Shown here one piece after another: positions 40,425 to 45,817 of a stretch of 46,470 nucleotides of DNA (position 1 is its first letter; each line of letters begins with the position of its first letter). The stretch lies in the IMG/VR virus record IMGVR_UViG_3300017637_000006, positions 1 through 46,470 of that record; one strand, written 5' to 3'. This DNA comes from a virus. The position numbers and the translations under genes were made by a program. The notes below the pieces were generated by a model. It made no database searches. It was not told where the DNA came from and worked only from the letters and a program-made list of their open reading frames with translations.

Positions 40425-41020
40425 CCATCATGGAAGACGACGCGTTCGTTCGCCTGTTCCAGGAGCGGGCCGGGCTAAAGGTCGATGGCTGGGCGGGCAA
40501 GGACACCATCGCCGCGCTCGACAAGGCATTCCCACCGCCGCGCCCGCCCGCAAGTGTCAGCTCGCAGATCCCCGACGATTATTGGCCCATGCTGTCGAAG
40601 ATCGAGAGCGGTGACCGCCCATACATTCAGGCCGAATCATCCAGTGCCTCGGGCCTCTACCAGTTCATCAAGTCGACGTGGGAAGGTGAAGGCGGTACAT
40701 GGGGGCCAACCCTGCGGCCCGCGTTCGGTGGACTGAAGCCGAGCGTCGAAGAGCAACTCGCGCGCGCCAAGACGTTCACGGCCAAGAACGCGGCTTATCT
40801 GACGAAAGCGGGCGTCCCGATCAACAAGGCCTCGCTCTACGCCGCGCATTTCTTCGGCGCTGTGACCGCAGCGAAGGTCATCGGCGCGGACGTGAACGCC
40901 AGCGCTGAAGCGTTGGCCGGACCCGCTGCGACGAAGGCAAACCCGTCTATCCTCAAGGGCAAGACGGTCGGCGAGTTCCTGACCTGGCTGCATAATAAAA
41001 CGGGGGAGTGGGCGCGATGA
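40421..41020 (+). CDS. Endolysin (peptidoglycan-binding + SLT transglycosylase)
   Basis: A 199-residue protein starting at ATG 40421. Residues 10-36 (VRLFQERAGLKVDGWAGKDT) are a shortened PG_binding_1 motif, a Pro-rich linker follows (37-45), and residues about 55-180 are an SLT-type lysozyme domain: IESGDRPYIQAESSSASGLY and QFIKSTW, with Glu62 as likely catalytic acid. No signal peptide is present, so release depends on a holin. It breaks the cell wall at the end of the lytic cycle. Confidence 0.85.
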   Translation: MTIMEDDAFVRLFQERAGLKVDGWAGKDTIAALDKAFPPPRPPASVSSQIPDDYWPMLSKIESGDRPYIQAESSSASGLYQFIKSTWEGEGGTWGPTLRPAFGGLKPSVEEQLARAKTFTAKNAAYLTKAGVPINKASLYAAHFFGAVTAAKVIGADVNASAEALAGPAATKANPSILKGKTVGEFLTWLHNKTGEWAR

Positions 41021-41334
41021 ACGAGAGGCAATACTTCACGGTCGGCCTGTTTGCCTTGTCGGTGCTATTGATCGGCATGGCCTATTTCCAGCCCTCCCTC
41101 TGGGATGTGAAGCTGTTCGAGGTGATCCTGCAGGCGCTGGTGATCACCGGTCTTTTGAACATGGCTGGTGCGTTCCACTTCGCCGCAAACCAGCAGGCGC
41201 AACAGGCGACCGAGAACACCGGCAAAGCGTTCGATGCGATGAAGGCGGCGGCACAGGCCGGGACAAGCCAAGATGCCGGAGCCATCCGCGACGGCGACCA
41301 AGTGACCGTCGAGAAGAAGGAGCCGAAATCATGA
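41017..41334 (+). CDS. Holin-like membrane protein
   Basis: A 105-residue protein starting at ATG 41017 (ATGA overlap). Two hydrophobic segments (FTVGLFALSVLLIGMAYF and LFEVILQALVITGLLNMAGA) precede a hydrophilic, charged tail (residues 60-105). This is the plan of a class II holin, although the tail is long. The place right after the endolysin gene supports it. It would form inner-membrane lesions that let the endolysin out. Confidence 0.7.
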   Translation: MNERQYFTVGLFALSVLLIGMAYFQPSLWDVKLFEVILQALVITGLLNMAGAFHFAANQQAQQATENTGKAFDAMKAAAQAGTSQDAGAIRDGDQVTVEKKEPKS

Positions 41335-41690
41335 AACTGATCCTGATCCCCCTGAGCCTCGCGCTCTCGTCGTGCACCGGCCTTTCCGGTCTGGGTGCGC
41401 TGCCACCGCCGGCTGCTGTAGCCGAGCGCACGCTTGCCGACGAACAGGCGGCGCAGGGTGCCGAGCTTGCGTACAAAGCCTTCCGCACGGCGCTGGAGAT
41501 TGCGGTCGATAGCGGATTCCTGAAAGGGGCCACGGCGTCTCGTGCTGCAGAACTGGACCGACGCGCCTTCGCCGCGCTGAGCGTGGCGCGGAAGGCGTAC
41601 GCCACCGCAAACTCGACCGACTATCTCCAGGCGGTCGAGAATGCGCGCGCCGCCATCGACGACGCCCTTGCGTCCGTGAAGGGATCCTGA
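41331..41690 (+). CDS. Small lipoprotein, possible o-spanin-like
   Basis: A 119-residue protein with a lipobox at the end of a signal peptide (LSLALSSC, Cys15), so it should be anchored to a membrane after processing. The mature part is helical (ERTLADEQAAQGAELAYKAF, DRRAFAALSVARKAYATANS). Position after the holin suggests an outer-membrane spanin partner, but spanins are usually shorter. A secreted lysogeny factor is the alternative. Confidence 0.6.
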   Translation: MKLILIPLSLALSSCTGLSGLGALPPPAAVAERTLADEQAAQGAELAYKAFRTALEIAVDSGFLKGATASRAAELDRRAFAALSVARKAYATANSTDYLQAVENARAAIDDALASVKGS

Positions 41691-41693
41691 ACC

Positions 41694-41909
41694 ATGCTCG
41701 ACCTCTCGACCTTCCTGCGTGCGCTGCAAGCGATCGGCCCCGTCGTCGCTCAAGTTCCCGCCGTGGTATTGCTGATCGAGCAGGCGAAGGCCGCGCTCGA
41801 TCCCTCTGACCAGCAGACGGCGCAAGCCGCTCTCGCTGATCTGGTAGCCGACAACGACGACGGGCACGCGCGTCTCCAGAAAAAGCTCGCAGCCGCCGCG
41901 CGTAGTTAG
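41694..41909 (+). CDS. Last gene of the lysis cluster (71 aa)
   Basis: A 71-residue protein, helical with one moderately hydrophobic stretch (ALQAIGPVVAQVPAVVLLIE, residues 10-29) and an alanine-rich C-terminal helix. It begins 3 bases after the lipoprotein stop and ends before a terminator-like hairpin. A second holin, antiholin or small tail accessory is possible; the sequence does not settle it. Confidence 0.5.
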   Translation: MLDLSTFLRALQAIGPVVAQVPAVVLLIEQAKAALDPSDQQTAQAALADLVADNDDGHARLQKKLAAAARS

Positions 41910-41921
41910 GCGTGCGCATCG

Positions 41922-41945
41922 AGCCCAAGGTACTGGGCTTGCTTT
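41922..41945 (+). terminator. Terminator-like hairpin after the lysis operon
   Basis: AGCCCA (41922-41927) pairs with TGGGCT (41934-41939) around AGGTAC, followed by TGCTTT. The U-run is short and a second arm (GCCCAAGC, 41953-41960) can compete, so termination may be partial. It lies between the lysis genes and the secreted-protein gene at 42013. Confidence 0.5.
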
Positions 41946-42012
41946 AGAATTGCCCAAGCGCATAGTCACCGCCGCGACCGGCTAGGGGCCGAGTCGATGA
42001 AATGGGGGTTCT

Positions 42013-42519
42013 ATGCGAAATCTGCTTCTGGGCGCGGCGTCGGCCGCTCTCCTTTCCAGCGCTGCGGCTGTGGCGCAAACCAGCGATTCGGCGGCGGCTA
42101 CCGCTCCGACGTCGACGTCTGCGGTGGTCCTCTCCGCCAATACGATGATCACCGTGACTCCTGTGACCGAGATCACCTCGAAGGACATGAAGGAAGGCGA
42201 CGTGCGGATGCTGCAAGTCGCCACTGACGTGTCGGAGCGGGGCGTCGTGGTCATCCCGCGCGGCGCACCGGTGCAGGCGACCGTGACCTGGCGGACCGGC
42301 AAGGGCATTGTCGGCAAGTCCGCGAAGTTCGAACTGCGGTTCGACAAGGTGACCGTGGGTGGCAAGGATTACGCGCTGAAGGGCACGCATCGTCAGGAAG
42401 GTCGCGGCAACACCGTGGGGGCGCTGCTCGGTTCGATGATCATCACTGGCCGTTCGGCAGTGATGCCGTCCGGCCAGGTCGTGAACGCATTCACGGCGGA
42501 GCCAATCCCGGTCCAGTAA
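42013..42519 (+). CDS. Secreted protein at the end of the late region (moron)
   Basis: A 168-residue protein with a clear signal peptide (MRNLLLGAASAALLSSAAAVA, cut after about residue 21). The mature part starts with a Ser/Thr/Ala linker and is beta-rich: ANTMITVTPVTEITSKDMKE and GVVVIPRGAPVQATVTWRTG. This is like TrbI/conjugative-type cell-envelope beta proteins and sphingomonad chromosomal exported proteins. Flanking terminators on both sides (41922-41945, 42674-42702) and its own promoter-like TTGCTT/CATAGT upstream suggest expression independent of the phage late genes, possibly in lysogens. Confidence 0.7.
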   Translation: MRNLLLGAASAALLSSAAAVAQTSDSAAATAPTSTSAVVLSANTMITVTPVTEITSKDMKEGDVRMLQVATDVSERGVVVIPRGAPVQATVTWRTGKGIVGKSAKFELRFDKVTVGGKDYALKGTHRQEGRGNTVGALLGSMIITGRSAVMPSGQVVNAFTAEPIPVQ

Positions 42520-42673
42520 GCGTCGACGCGCTGTGTGGGCGGGGCGCATCAGTTGCGCCGATCGGCGCGCGTCTGTATCTACGCCTCGAAACGCGAGCAT
42601 CGGACAGGTGGCGAATAACCATCATCGTTTCGGACGTTGGAGTTCGGGGGCGCGTTTCACCCGCTAGAATCAG

Positions 42674-42702
42674 AAAGGCCCGGTCGCTGTGACCGGGCCT
42701 TT
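42674..42702. terminator. Strong bidirectional terminator hairpin
   Basis: AAAGGCCCGGTC (42674-42685) and GACCGGGCCTTT (42691-42702) form a perfect 12-bp stem with a 5-base GCTGT loop. A/T runs at each end allow use in both directions. It should insulate the secreted-protein gene from the accessory region to its right. Confidence 0.88.
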
Positions 42703-42747
42703 CCGGCGTGGCCTCGAGCCACTGCTATAACATCATTACGGGTTGGC

Positions 42748-42819
42748 CGCGACGCCTAATGCAGCACTGGGGGGCTCCCTAGGCTATACGTCCGAAACGT
42801 ATCGCGGTTAGGCGTCGCG
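42748..42819 (+). ncRNA. Candidate structured RNA, three-way junction
   Basis: A perfect 12-bp outer stem (42748-42759 with 42808-42819) encloses two further hairpins: CTGGGG-GGCT-CCCTAG (42767-42782) and ATACGT-CCGAA-ACGTAT (42786-42802). The only non-Watson-Crick pair in the first hairpin is a G-U on the plus strand; on the minus strand it would be an A-C clash, so a plus-strand transcript is favoured. It matches no RNA family known to this reader. A protein-binding or attachment site is the alternative. Confidence 0.5.
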
Positions 42820-43007
42820 TAGCATCTTTGCAGCGTGACTCCAAGCATATGGAACGTGGAGCGAAGCCCGGACCGAAGTCGTTCAACGATATCCGGCTCC
42901 GGTGTCACCGGTATCGACCACAGCGCCTCTTCCGGCGCACATCGTTTACGCGATACTCGTGTCCGACCACGGCCAGTGCCACGCGGCGGTAGCACGGCGC
43001 GCGTTCG

Positions 43008-43036
43008 TTGCGCTCTCGGCACAATATGGGTATGTG
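43008..43036 (+). promoter_or_regulatory. Promoter-like element before the 56-residue gene
   Basis: TTGCGC (43008-43013) lies 17 bases before TATGTG (43031-43036), about 38 bases before the start codon at 43074. The TTGCGCTC beginning is shared with the portal-gene element. It would give a short leader that carries the GGAGGT ribosome site. Confidence 0.4.
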
Positions 43037-43073
43037 CCCGATCCGGGTGGGCGTGCTTAATCGGAGGTAGCAA

Positions 43074-43244
43074 GTGGCTGTCATCGACCCGGAATATTAC
43101 CGAAAACGTGCGCGCGAAGAGCGTGAGATGGCAGAGCGGGCGACCTGCCCGTCGGCCAAGGCCGCACATGAGGTGCTGGCGAATCGATATGAGCGAGCTG
43201 CCAATGGCGATGCTGTAGAGCTCTCGATCGTCGAAAGAGGGTAA
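43074..43244 (+). CDS. Small helical protein (56 aa), GTG start
   Basis: GTG 43074 is preceded by GGAGGT with 5-base spacing. The 56-residue product starts MAVIDPEYYRKRAREEREMA and continues CPSAKAAHEVLANRYERAAN, a two-helix bundle resembling small proteins of unknown function seen scattered in sphingomonad genomes (Y-Y-x-x-R-A... and H-x-x-L-A-x-x-Y-x-x-R-A). It is flanked by the two structured elements and transcribed alone. It is a likely accessory gene expressed from the prophage. Confidence 0.65.
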   Translation: MAVIDPEYYRKRAREEREMAERATCPSAKAAHEVLANRYERAANGDAVELSIVERG

Positions 43245-43275
43245 TCGGGCGCGTGCGGCGGCCTCAGGCCGTGGT

Positions 43276-43359
43276 GAACCCCGGATCGGTGCCATCCAAC
43301 CGTCTCCGGTTCAGGCGTCGGCGTCGGGACAGTTTCCGAGCGTCGCCCCACCGGGGTTC
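43276..43359. other. Second structured intergenic element
   Basis: GAACCCCGG (43276-43284) and CCGGGGTTC (43351-43359) form a perfect 9-bp outer stem. Inside are AACCG-TCTC-CGGTT (a 5-bp hairpin) and an imperfect GGCG/TCGG with CCGA/CGCC hairpin. The plan resembles the element at 42748-42819. It lies between the convergent 56-residue and HigA-like genes, so it could also serve as a two-way terminator. Confidence 0.4.
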
Positions 43360-43406
43360 GCGTGATCGATAGCAGCTGCGGCGTGGGCGGCAAATGCGTT
43401 CGCTGA

Positions 43407-43775
43407 TCAGCCCGCCGGGGTCTCGACCGGTTGCACGCGCTCAATCGTCGCCTTGAAGCCCTCGCGGCGCTCGCGCTCCTGCGCCAGATCATAGGCGTGC
43501 TGGTAGGCGATAAGCAGGTCGGCGACGTGATCGTTCATCAGCGCGCCGAGCTTGTACGCCAGATCCCGGCTGACGGCGTACTTGCCGTCCAGGACGCCGG
43601 TAAAGCCGGCGCGATCGACGCCGATCCGTCGCGCCGCTTCCGACACCGACAGCCCGTAATCCGGCAGCAGCGTGCGCCGGATGAAGTGGCCGGGGTGCTG
43701 ATCGATCGGCGGCAGTGCGCCGACGATCATGTCGGCTGCAGCCTCGATCTTATATGCGGACTTGTCCCGCTCCAT
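43407..43775 (-). CDS. Orphan HigA-like antitoxin / XRE regulator
   Basis: A 122-residue protein starting at ATG 43775 with AGGAG 7 bases upstream. HPGHFIRRTLLPDYGLSVSE, then AARRIGVDRAGFTGVLDGKY and LAYKLGALMNDHVADLLIAY, QHAYDLAQ are the HigA antitoxin pattern (helix-turn-helix near 43-80). No HigB toxin gene is beside it, so it may act as a free repressor or neutralise a host toxin. Its own operator (43805-43819) sits upstream. A longer start at 43889 was rejected because it reads through the operator. Confidence 0.8.
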   Translation of the reverse strand: MERDKSAYKIEAAADMIVGALPPIDQHPGHFIRRTLLPDYGLSVSEAARRIGVDRAGFTGVLDGKYAVSRDLAYKLGALMNDHVADLLIAYQHAYDLAQERERREGFKATIERVQPVETPAG

Positions 43776-43804
43776 CGCTGATCTCCTATCCAATGACCGA
43801 CCTA

Positions 43805-43855
43805 TAGAGCGTCGCTCTACACGATGCGAGCCGTTTGATGAGTGCCGCTCTACAC
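43805..43855. promoter_or_regulatory. Operator of the HigA-like gene
   Basis: TAGAGCG-T-CGCTCTA (43805-43819) is a perfect 15-base dyad 30 bases upstream of the HigA-like start. The right half continues as CGCTCTACAC (43813-43822), which recurs exactly at 43846-43855, 33 bases further on. Paired sites like these are typical of autoregulated antitoxins. The half-site differs from the main phage operators (TAGCG). Confidence 0.65.
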
Positions 43856-43947
43856 TCGTTCTCGTCGCCGTCTCCAATCTGGCGCACATCTTTCGAACGT
43901 CCGTGGCCCTCGACCGGCGGTTTTGTTCACGCCATGTTCCGCGCGCA

Positions 43948-44220
43948 ATGTCCTGGCGCGATCACCGATTCGAAGAGATGGCCGTCCACCCGGTTGAGAT
44001 CGGCGTGCGCTGTGGCTGCGCTCGCGTGCTCGCGGCTAGACCGGCTTACTTCATCACCCGGCTCGGTCAGGACGCGACGCCCCGCGACGCGGAGAGGCGG
44101 ATGCTATGCCGTGTGTGCGGCGCGCGGCCGCAGCTTTCGCTGGGTCTGATCTGGTCAGTCTCCGGCGGACGCGACATGCGACCCGACCCGGAACCTTTAC
44201 CGGACTGGATGGAGCTTTAG
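43948..44220 (+). CDS. Small zinc-type protein (90 aa)
   Basis: A 90-residue protein starting at ATG 43948. WRDHRFEEMAVHPVEIGVRC is followed by GCARVLAARPAYFITRLGQD and later CRVCGARPQLSLGLIWS; the C-x-C near residues 22-24 and C-x-x-C near 53-56 could bind one zinc. Proteins with this layout and the pattern R-W-R-D-H occur among small sphingomonad proteins. It is divergent from the HigA-like gene and stands alone; no promoter is obvious. Confidence 0.55.
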   Translation: MSWRDHRFEEMAVHPVEIGVRCGCARVLAARPAYFITRLGQDATPRDAERRMLCRVCGARPQLSLGLIWSVSGGRDMRPDPEPLPDWMEL

Positions 44221-44241
44221 CTGGCCGGACCGGATCATCGC

Positions 44242-44433
44242 TTAGAACGCAATCTCCCGGCGCTCCATTTCAACGGCCAGCAGGTCAGCGATCGGATCAC
44301 CGGCTTGTCCGTCGGTGCGCTGCCATGCCGCGACCAGTTCGTCATCGGTCGACATCTGGAAGATGACGCGGATCGCGGCCTTTGCGCCGTTCTCGGTCAG
44401 GGCCATCGTGAGGCGTTCGAGAGTCGGGTTCAT
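44242..44433 (-). CDS. Small hypothetical protein (63 aa)
   Basis: A 63-residue, acidic, helical protein (MNPTLERLTMALTENGAKAA, then DDELVAAWQRTDG and LLAVEMERREIAF). The protein character is good but the ribosome-binding site is weak. It is the last gene of the right-end minus-strand group, 72 bases beyond the repeat-containing gene. Function unknown. Confidence 0.6.
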   Translation of the reverse strand: MNPTLERLTMALTENGAKAAIRVIFQMSTDDELVAAWQRTDGQAGDPIADLLAVEMERREIAF

Positions 44434-44505
44434 GGTGGGAGTGTAGCAGGTCGCGGGCAGGGCGCTAGCTGCCAGCGGGGGGAGACATCGCCCGGATATT
44501 GCCGG

Positions 44506-45516
44506 TCACCTCCCACTCCCTTCGATCTGGTTGAGAGGGCAGAGCGGGTCATGTTCGCACGTGCAGACCGCTTCCATCTTCCCTACACGGGGATCAGCGG
44601 GCGTGGTGGCGAGGGCAGCGTGCGGCGTGAACGTGCCACCCTTTGCGACAATGGGGTCATCCTCGGCCCATCCACCAAGCTGGAAACCAGACCAGACGTA
44701 TGCGCCAGCGGGTAGGTGTTCGGGCGGATCGGTCTCAAACGTATCCTCCCAATGAAACTCAGGCCCAAGCTCTTTCATGTCAGGCGAGCAATCGAGAATA
44801 ATGGTGTTGCGAAAGCGGTCGCCCACCTTCCCGCCGATTGCGATCAGGAACCACGGCCCATCGACCAGCACCTCCCGCGCACGTCCTTCATCCACGCGGG
44901 GATCAGCGGGCGTGGTGGCGAAGCGGAGCATGGCGCGGATGATCGCTGCGGTTAGCCAATGCGCTGGGATTGGACCGTCGCTCCGCGCAATGTAGTCGAT
45001 CTCTGCGGCATGCGGCAATGCGCACTTCCGCATTTCTTCCGCCAGCACCTCCCGCGCACGTCCTTCATCCACGCGGGGTGAAGTGGTGAGGGCGTCGAAG
45101 AACAGCTCGAACCGGCTGACTTCTTCCAGGTTGACCCACTTTATGCCAAACTCGCGCTCGGCCCTGTCCTGCGCCTCGCGCAAAGCCTTCTCGACGACGC
45201 GGTTGCGGTTCATCGCCTCCCGCCGTTCCAGCGTGTCAGTCATGGGAGCGCAGGGCGGTGCGGCCTCCAGCGCTTCAAGGATCGACGGGTAGCCAAGGTC
45301 GCGCGCGATCTCGTGCATAGCGCGATAGGTTTCGGCCTCCACCAGCGTGTCAGAGGGGGCAGGGGAGGGGGTGGCGAGTGCGGTGTCGATCTTGTCGCGA
45401 AGCTGGTTGTATGCCGTTTCGACGCCATGCCAGTCGCGGGTGCTGATAGCAGCGCCGATCATCTGTATTTCGCGGCGACGCCAAGCCACCAGCGCCTCAG
45501 TCTGTTCGTTGCTCAT
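44506..45516 (-). CDS. Repeat-containing hypothetical protein (336 aa)
   Basis: A 336-residue protein starting at ATG 45516, overlapping the stop of the tiny membrane gene (ATGA). Helical N-terminus (MSNEQTEALVAWRRREIQMI). Three linker-like repeats, TTSPRVDEGRAREVL, TTPADPRVDEGRAREVL and TTPADPRV, separate segments: one helical (ALPHAAEIDYIARSDGPIPA), one Trp/aromatic (DGPWFLIAIGGKVGDRFRNT, WEDTFETDPPEHLPAGAYVW). The last segment has CTCEHDPLCPLNQIEG, possibly zinc-binding. The repeats are exact at DNA level (see repeat entries). The modular build suggests domain shuffling; function unknown. Confidence 0.65.
   Translation of the reverse strand: MSNEQTEALVAWRRREIQMIGAAISTRDWHGVETAYNQLRDKIDTALATPSPAPSDTLVEAETYRAMHEIARDLGYPSILEALEAAPPCAPMTDTLERREAMNRNRVVEKALREAQDRAEREFGIKWVNLEEVSRFELFFDALTTSPRVDEGRAREVLAEEMRKCALPHAAEIDYIARSDGPIPAHWLTAAIIRAMLRFATTPADPRVDEGRAREVLVDGPWFLIAIGGKVGDRFRNTIILDCSPDMKELGPEFHWEDTFETDPPEHLPAGAYVWSGFQLGGWAEDDPIVAKGGTFTPHAALATTPADPRVGKMEAVCTCEHDPLCPLNQIEGSGR
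44589..44921 (-). repeat. 24-base direct repeat pair in the repeat-containing gene
   Basis: GGGGATCAGCGGGCGTGGTG and its next four bases occur exactly at 44589-44612 and 44898-44921. They encode the TTPADPR-type linker of the host gene. Repeats like this allow loss or gain of the intervening module by recombination. Confidence 0.85.
44865..45078 (-). repeat. 37-base direct repeat pair in the repeat-containing gene
   Basis: An exact 37-base copy lies at 44865-44901 and 45042-45078, beginning CCAGCACCTCCCGCGCACG on the plus strand. It encodes the PRVDEGRAREVL linker twice. Near-perfect identity over 37 bases points to recent duplication or conversion. Confidence 0.9.
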
Positions 45517-45644
45517 GCCAGCCACCCCAGCACCCAAAGCGCGCCAGCAACCGCCGCGACGAAAAGCGAAGTCGCGCACCCGTAGCCGAACCCGGTCGTG
45601 AACCGGTCGCCGATGTGCTCGTAGTCCTCCTGCTTTACTTTCAT
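45513..45644 (-). CDS. Tiny membrane protein (43 aa)
   Basis: ATG 45644-45642 is preceded by GAGGAG with 7-base spacing, and the gene is ATGA-coupled on both sides. The 43-residue product, beginning MKVKQEDYEHIGDRFTTGFG, ends in one hydrophobic span (SLFVAAVAGALWVLGWLA, residues 26-43) that reaches the C-terminus. This suggests an inner-membrane tail-anchored protein. It is shorter than common ORF cut-offs. Function unknown; small phage membrane proteins often modify host entry or lysis. Confidence 0.6.
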   Translation of the reverse strand: MKVKQEDYEHIGDRFTTGFGYGCATSLFVAAVAGALWVLGWLA

Positions 45645-45817
45645 GCCTTGTCTCCTCGGATTGTATCGATATCGGCCGCCGTCACCCCGCTTCGGGCACT
45701 GTGCCGGCTAAGCCACGGCCCCATCGGTTTGCCGCAGTCCCGGCATTGCGGCGGGGCAGGGGTCGCCGTGTCGGTCTGGAAGCTGCAGGGGCAGGTCCAG
45801 GAGTGGATGTGGGTCAT
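45641..45817 (-). CDS. Small zinc-finger-like protein (58 aa)
   Basis: A 58-residue protein starting at ATG 45817 in the stop of the methyltransferase gene (ATGA). Two cysteine pairs (CPC at residues 9-11 and CRDC at about 26-29) in MTHIHSWTCPC and PPQCRDCGKPMGPW suggest one zinc bound with the N-terminal His. It couples by ATGA to the tiny membrane gene. The family was not recognised; a regulatory role is possible. Confidence 0.6.
   Translation of the reverse strand: MTHIHSWTCPCSFQTDTATPAPPQCRDCGKPMGPWLSRHSARSGVTAADIDTIRGDKA

Larger units (their letters stand above)
42520..43073. other. Gene-poor intergenic region with structured elements
   Basis: No convincing protein frame was found on either strand over 554 bases. 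The region holds the strong terminator at 42674-42702, the three-hairpin element at 42748-42819, a short dyad CCGGTG-T-CACCGG (42899-42911) and the promoter-like element at 43008-43036. A longer opposite-strand frame (42756-43295) is arginine-rich noise. An attachment site could also lie here, but none can be proven. Confidence 0.6.

Noticed and set aside
42748-42819. tRNA or tRNA-derived attachment site
   Set aside because: No anticodon arm, T-loop GTTCGA-type sequence or CCA end; the three-helix fold has a 12-bp outer stem unlike a tRNA.
42756-43295. 179-residue minus-strand frame over the structured intergenic region
   Set aside because: Arg/Pro/His-rich noise without ribosome site; it overlaps the hairpin element and the better-supported 56-residue gene.
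43407-43889. Full HigBA toxin-antitoxin pair
   Set aside because: No HigB-like (RelE-fold) frame was found on either side of the HigA-like gene within the window.
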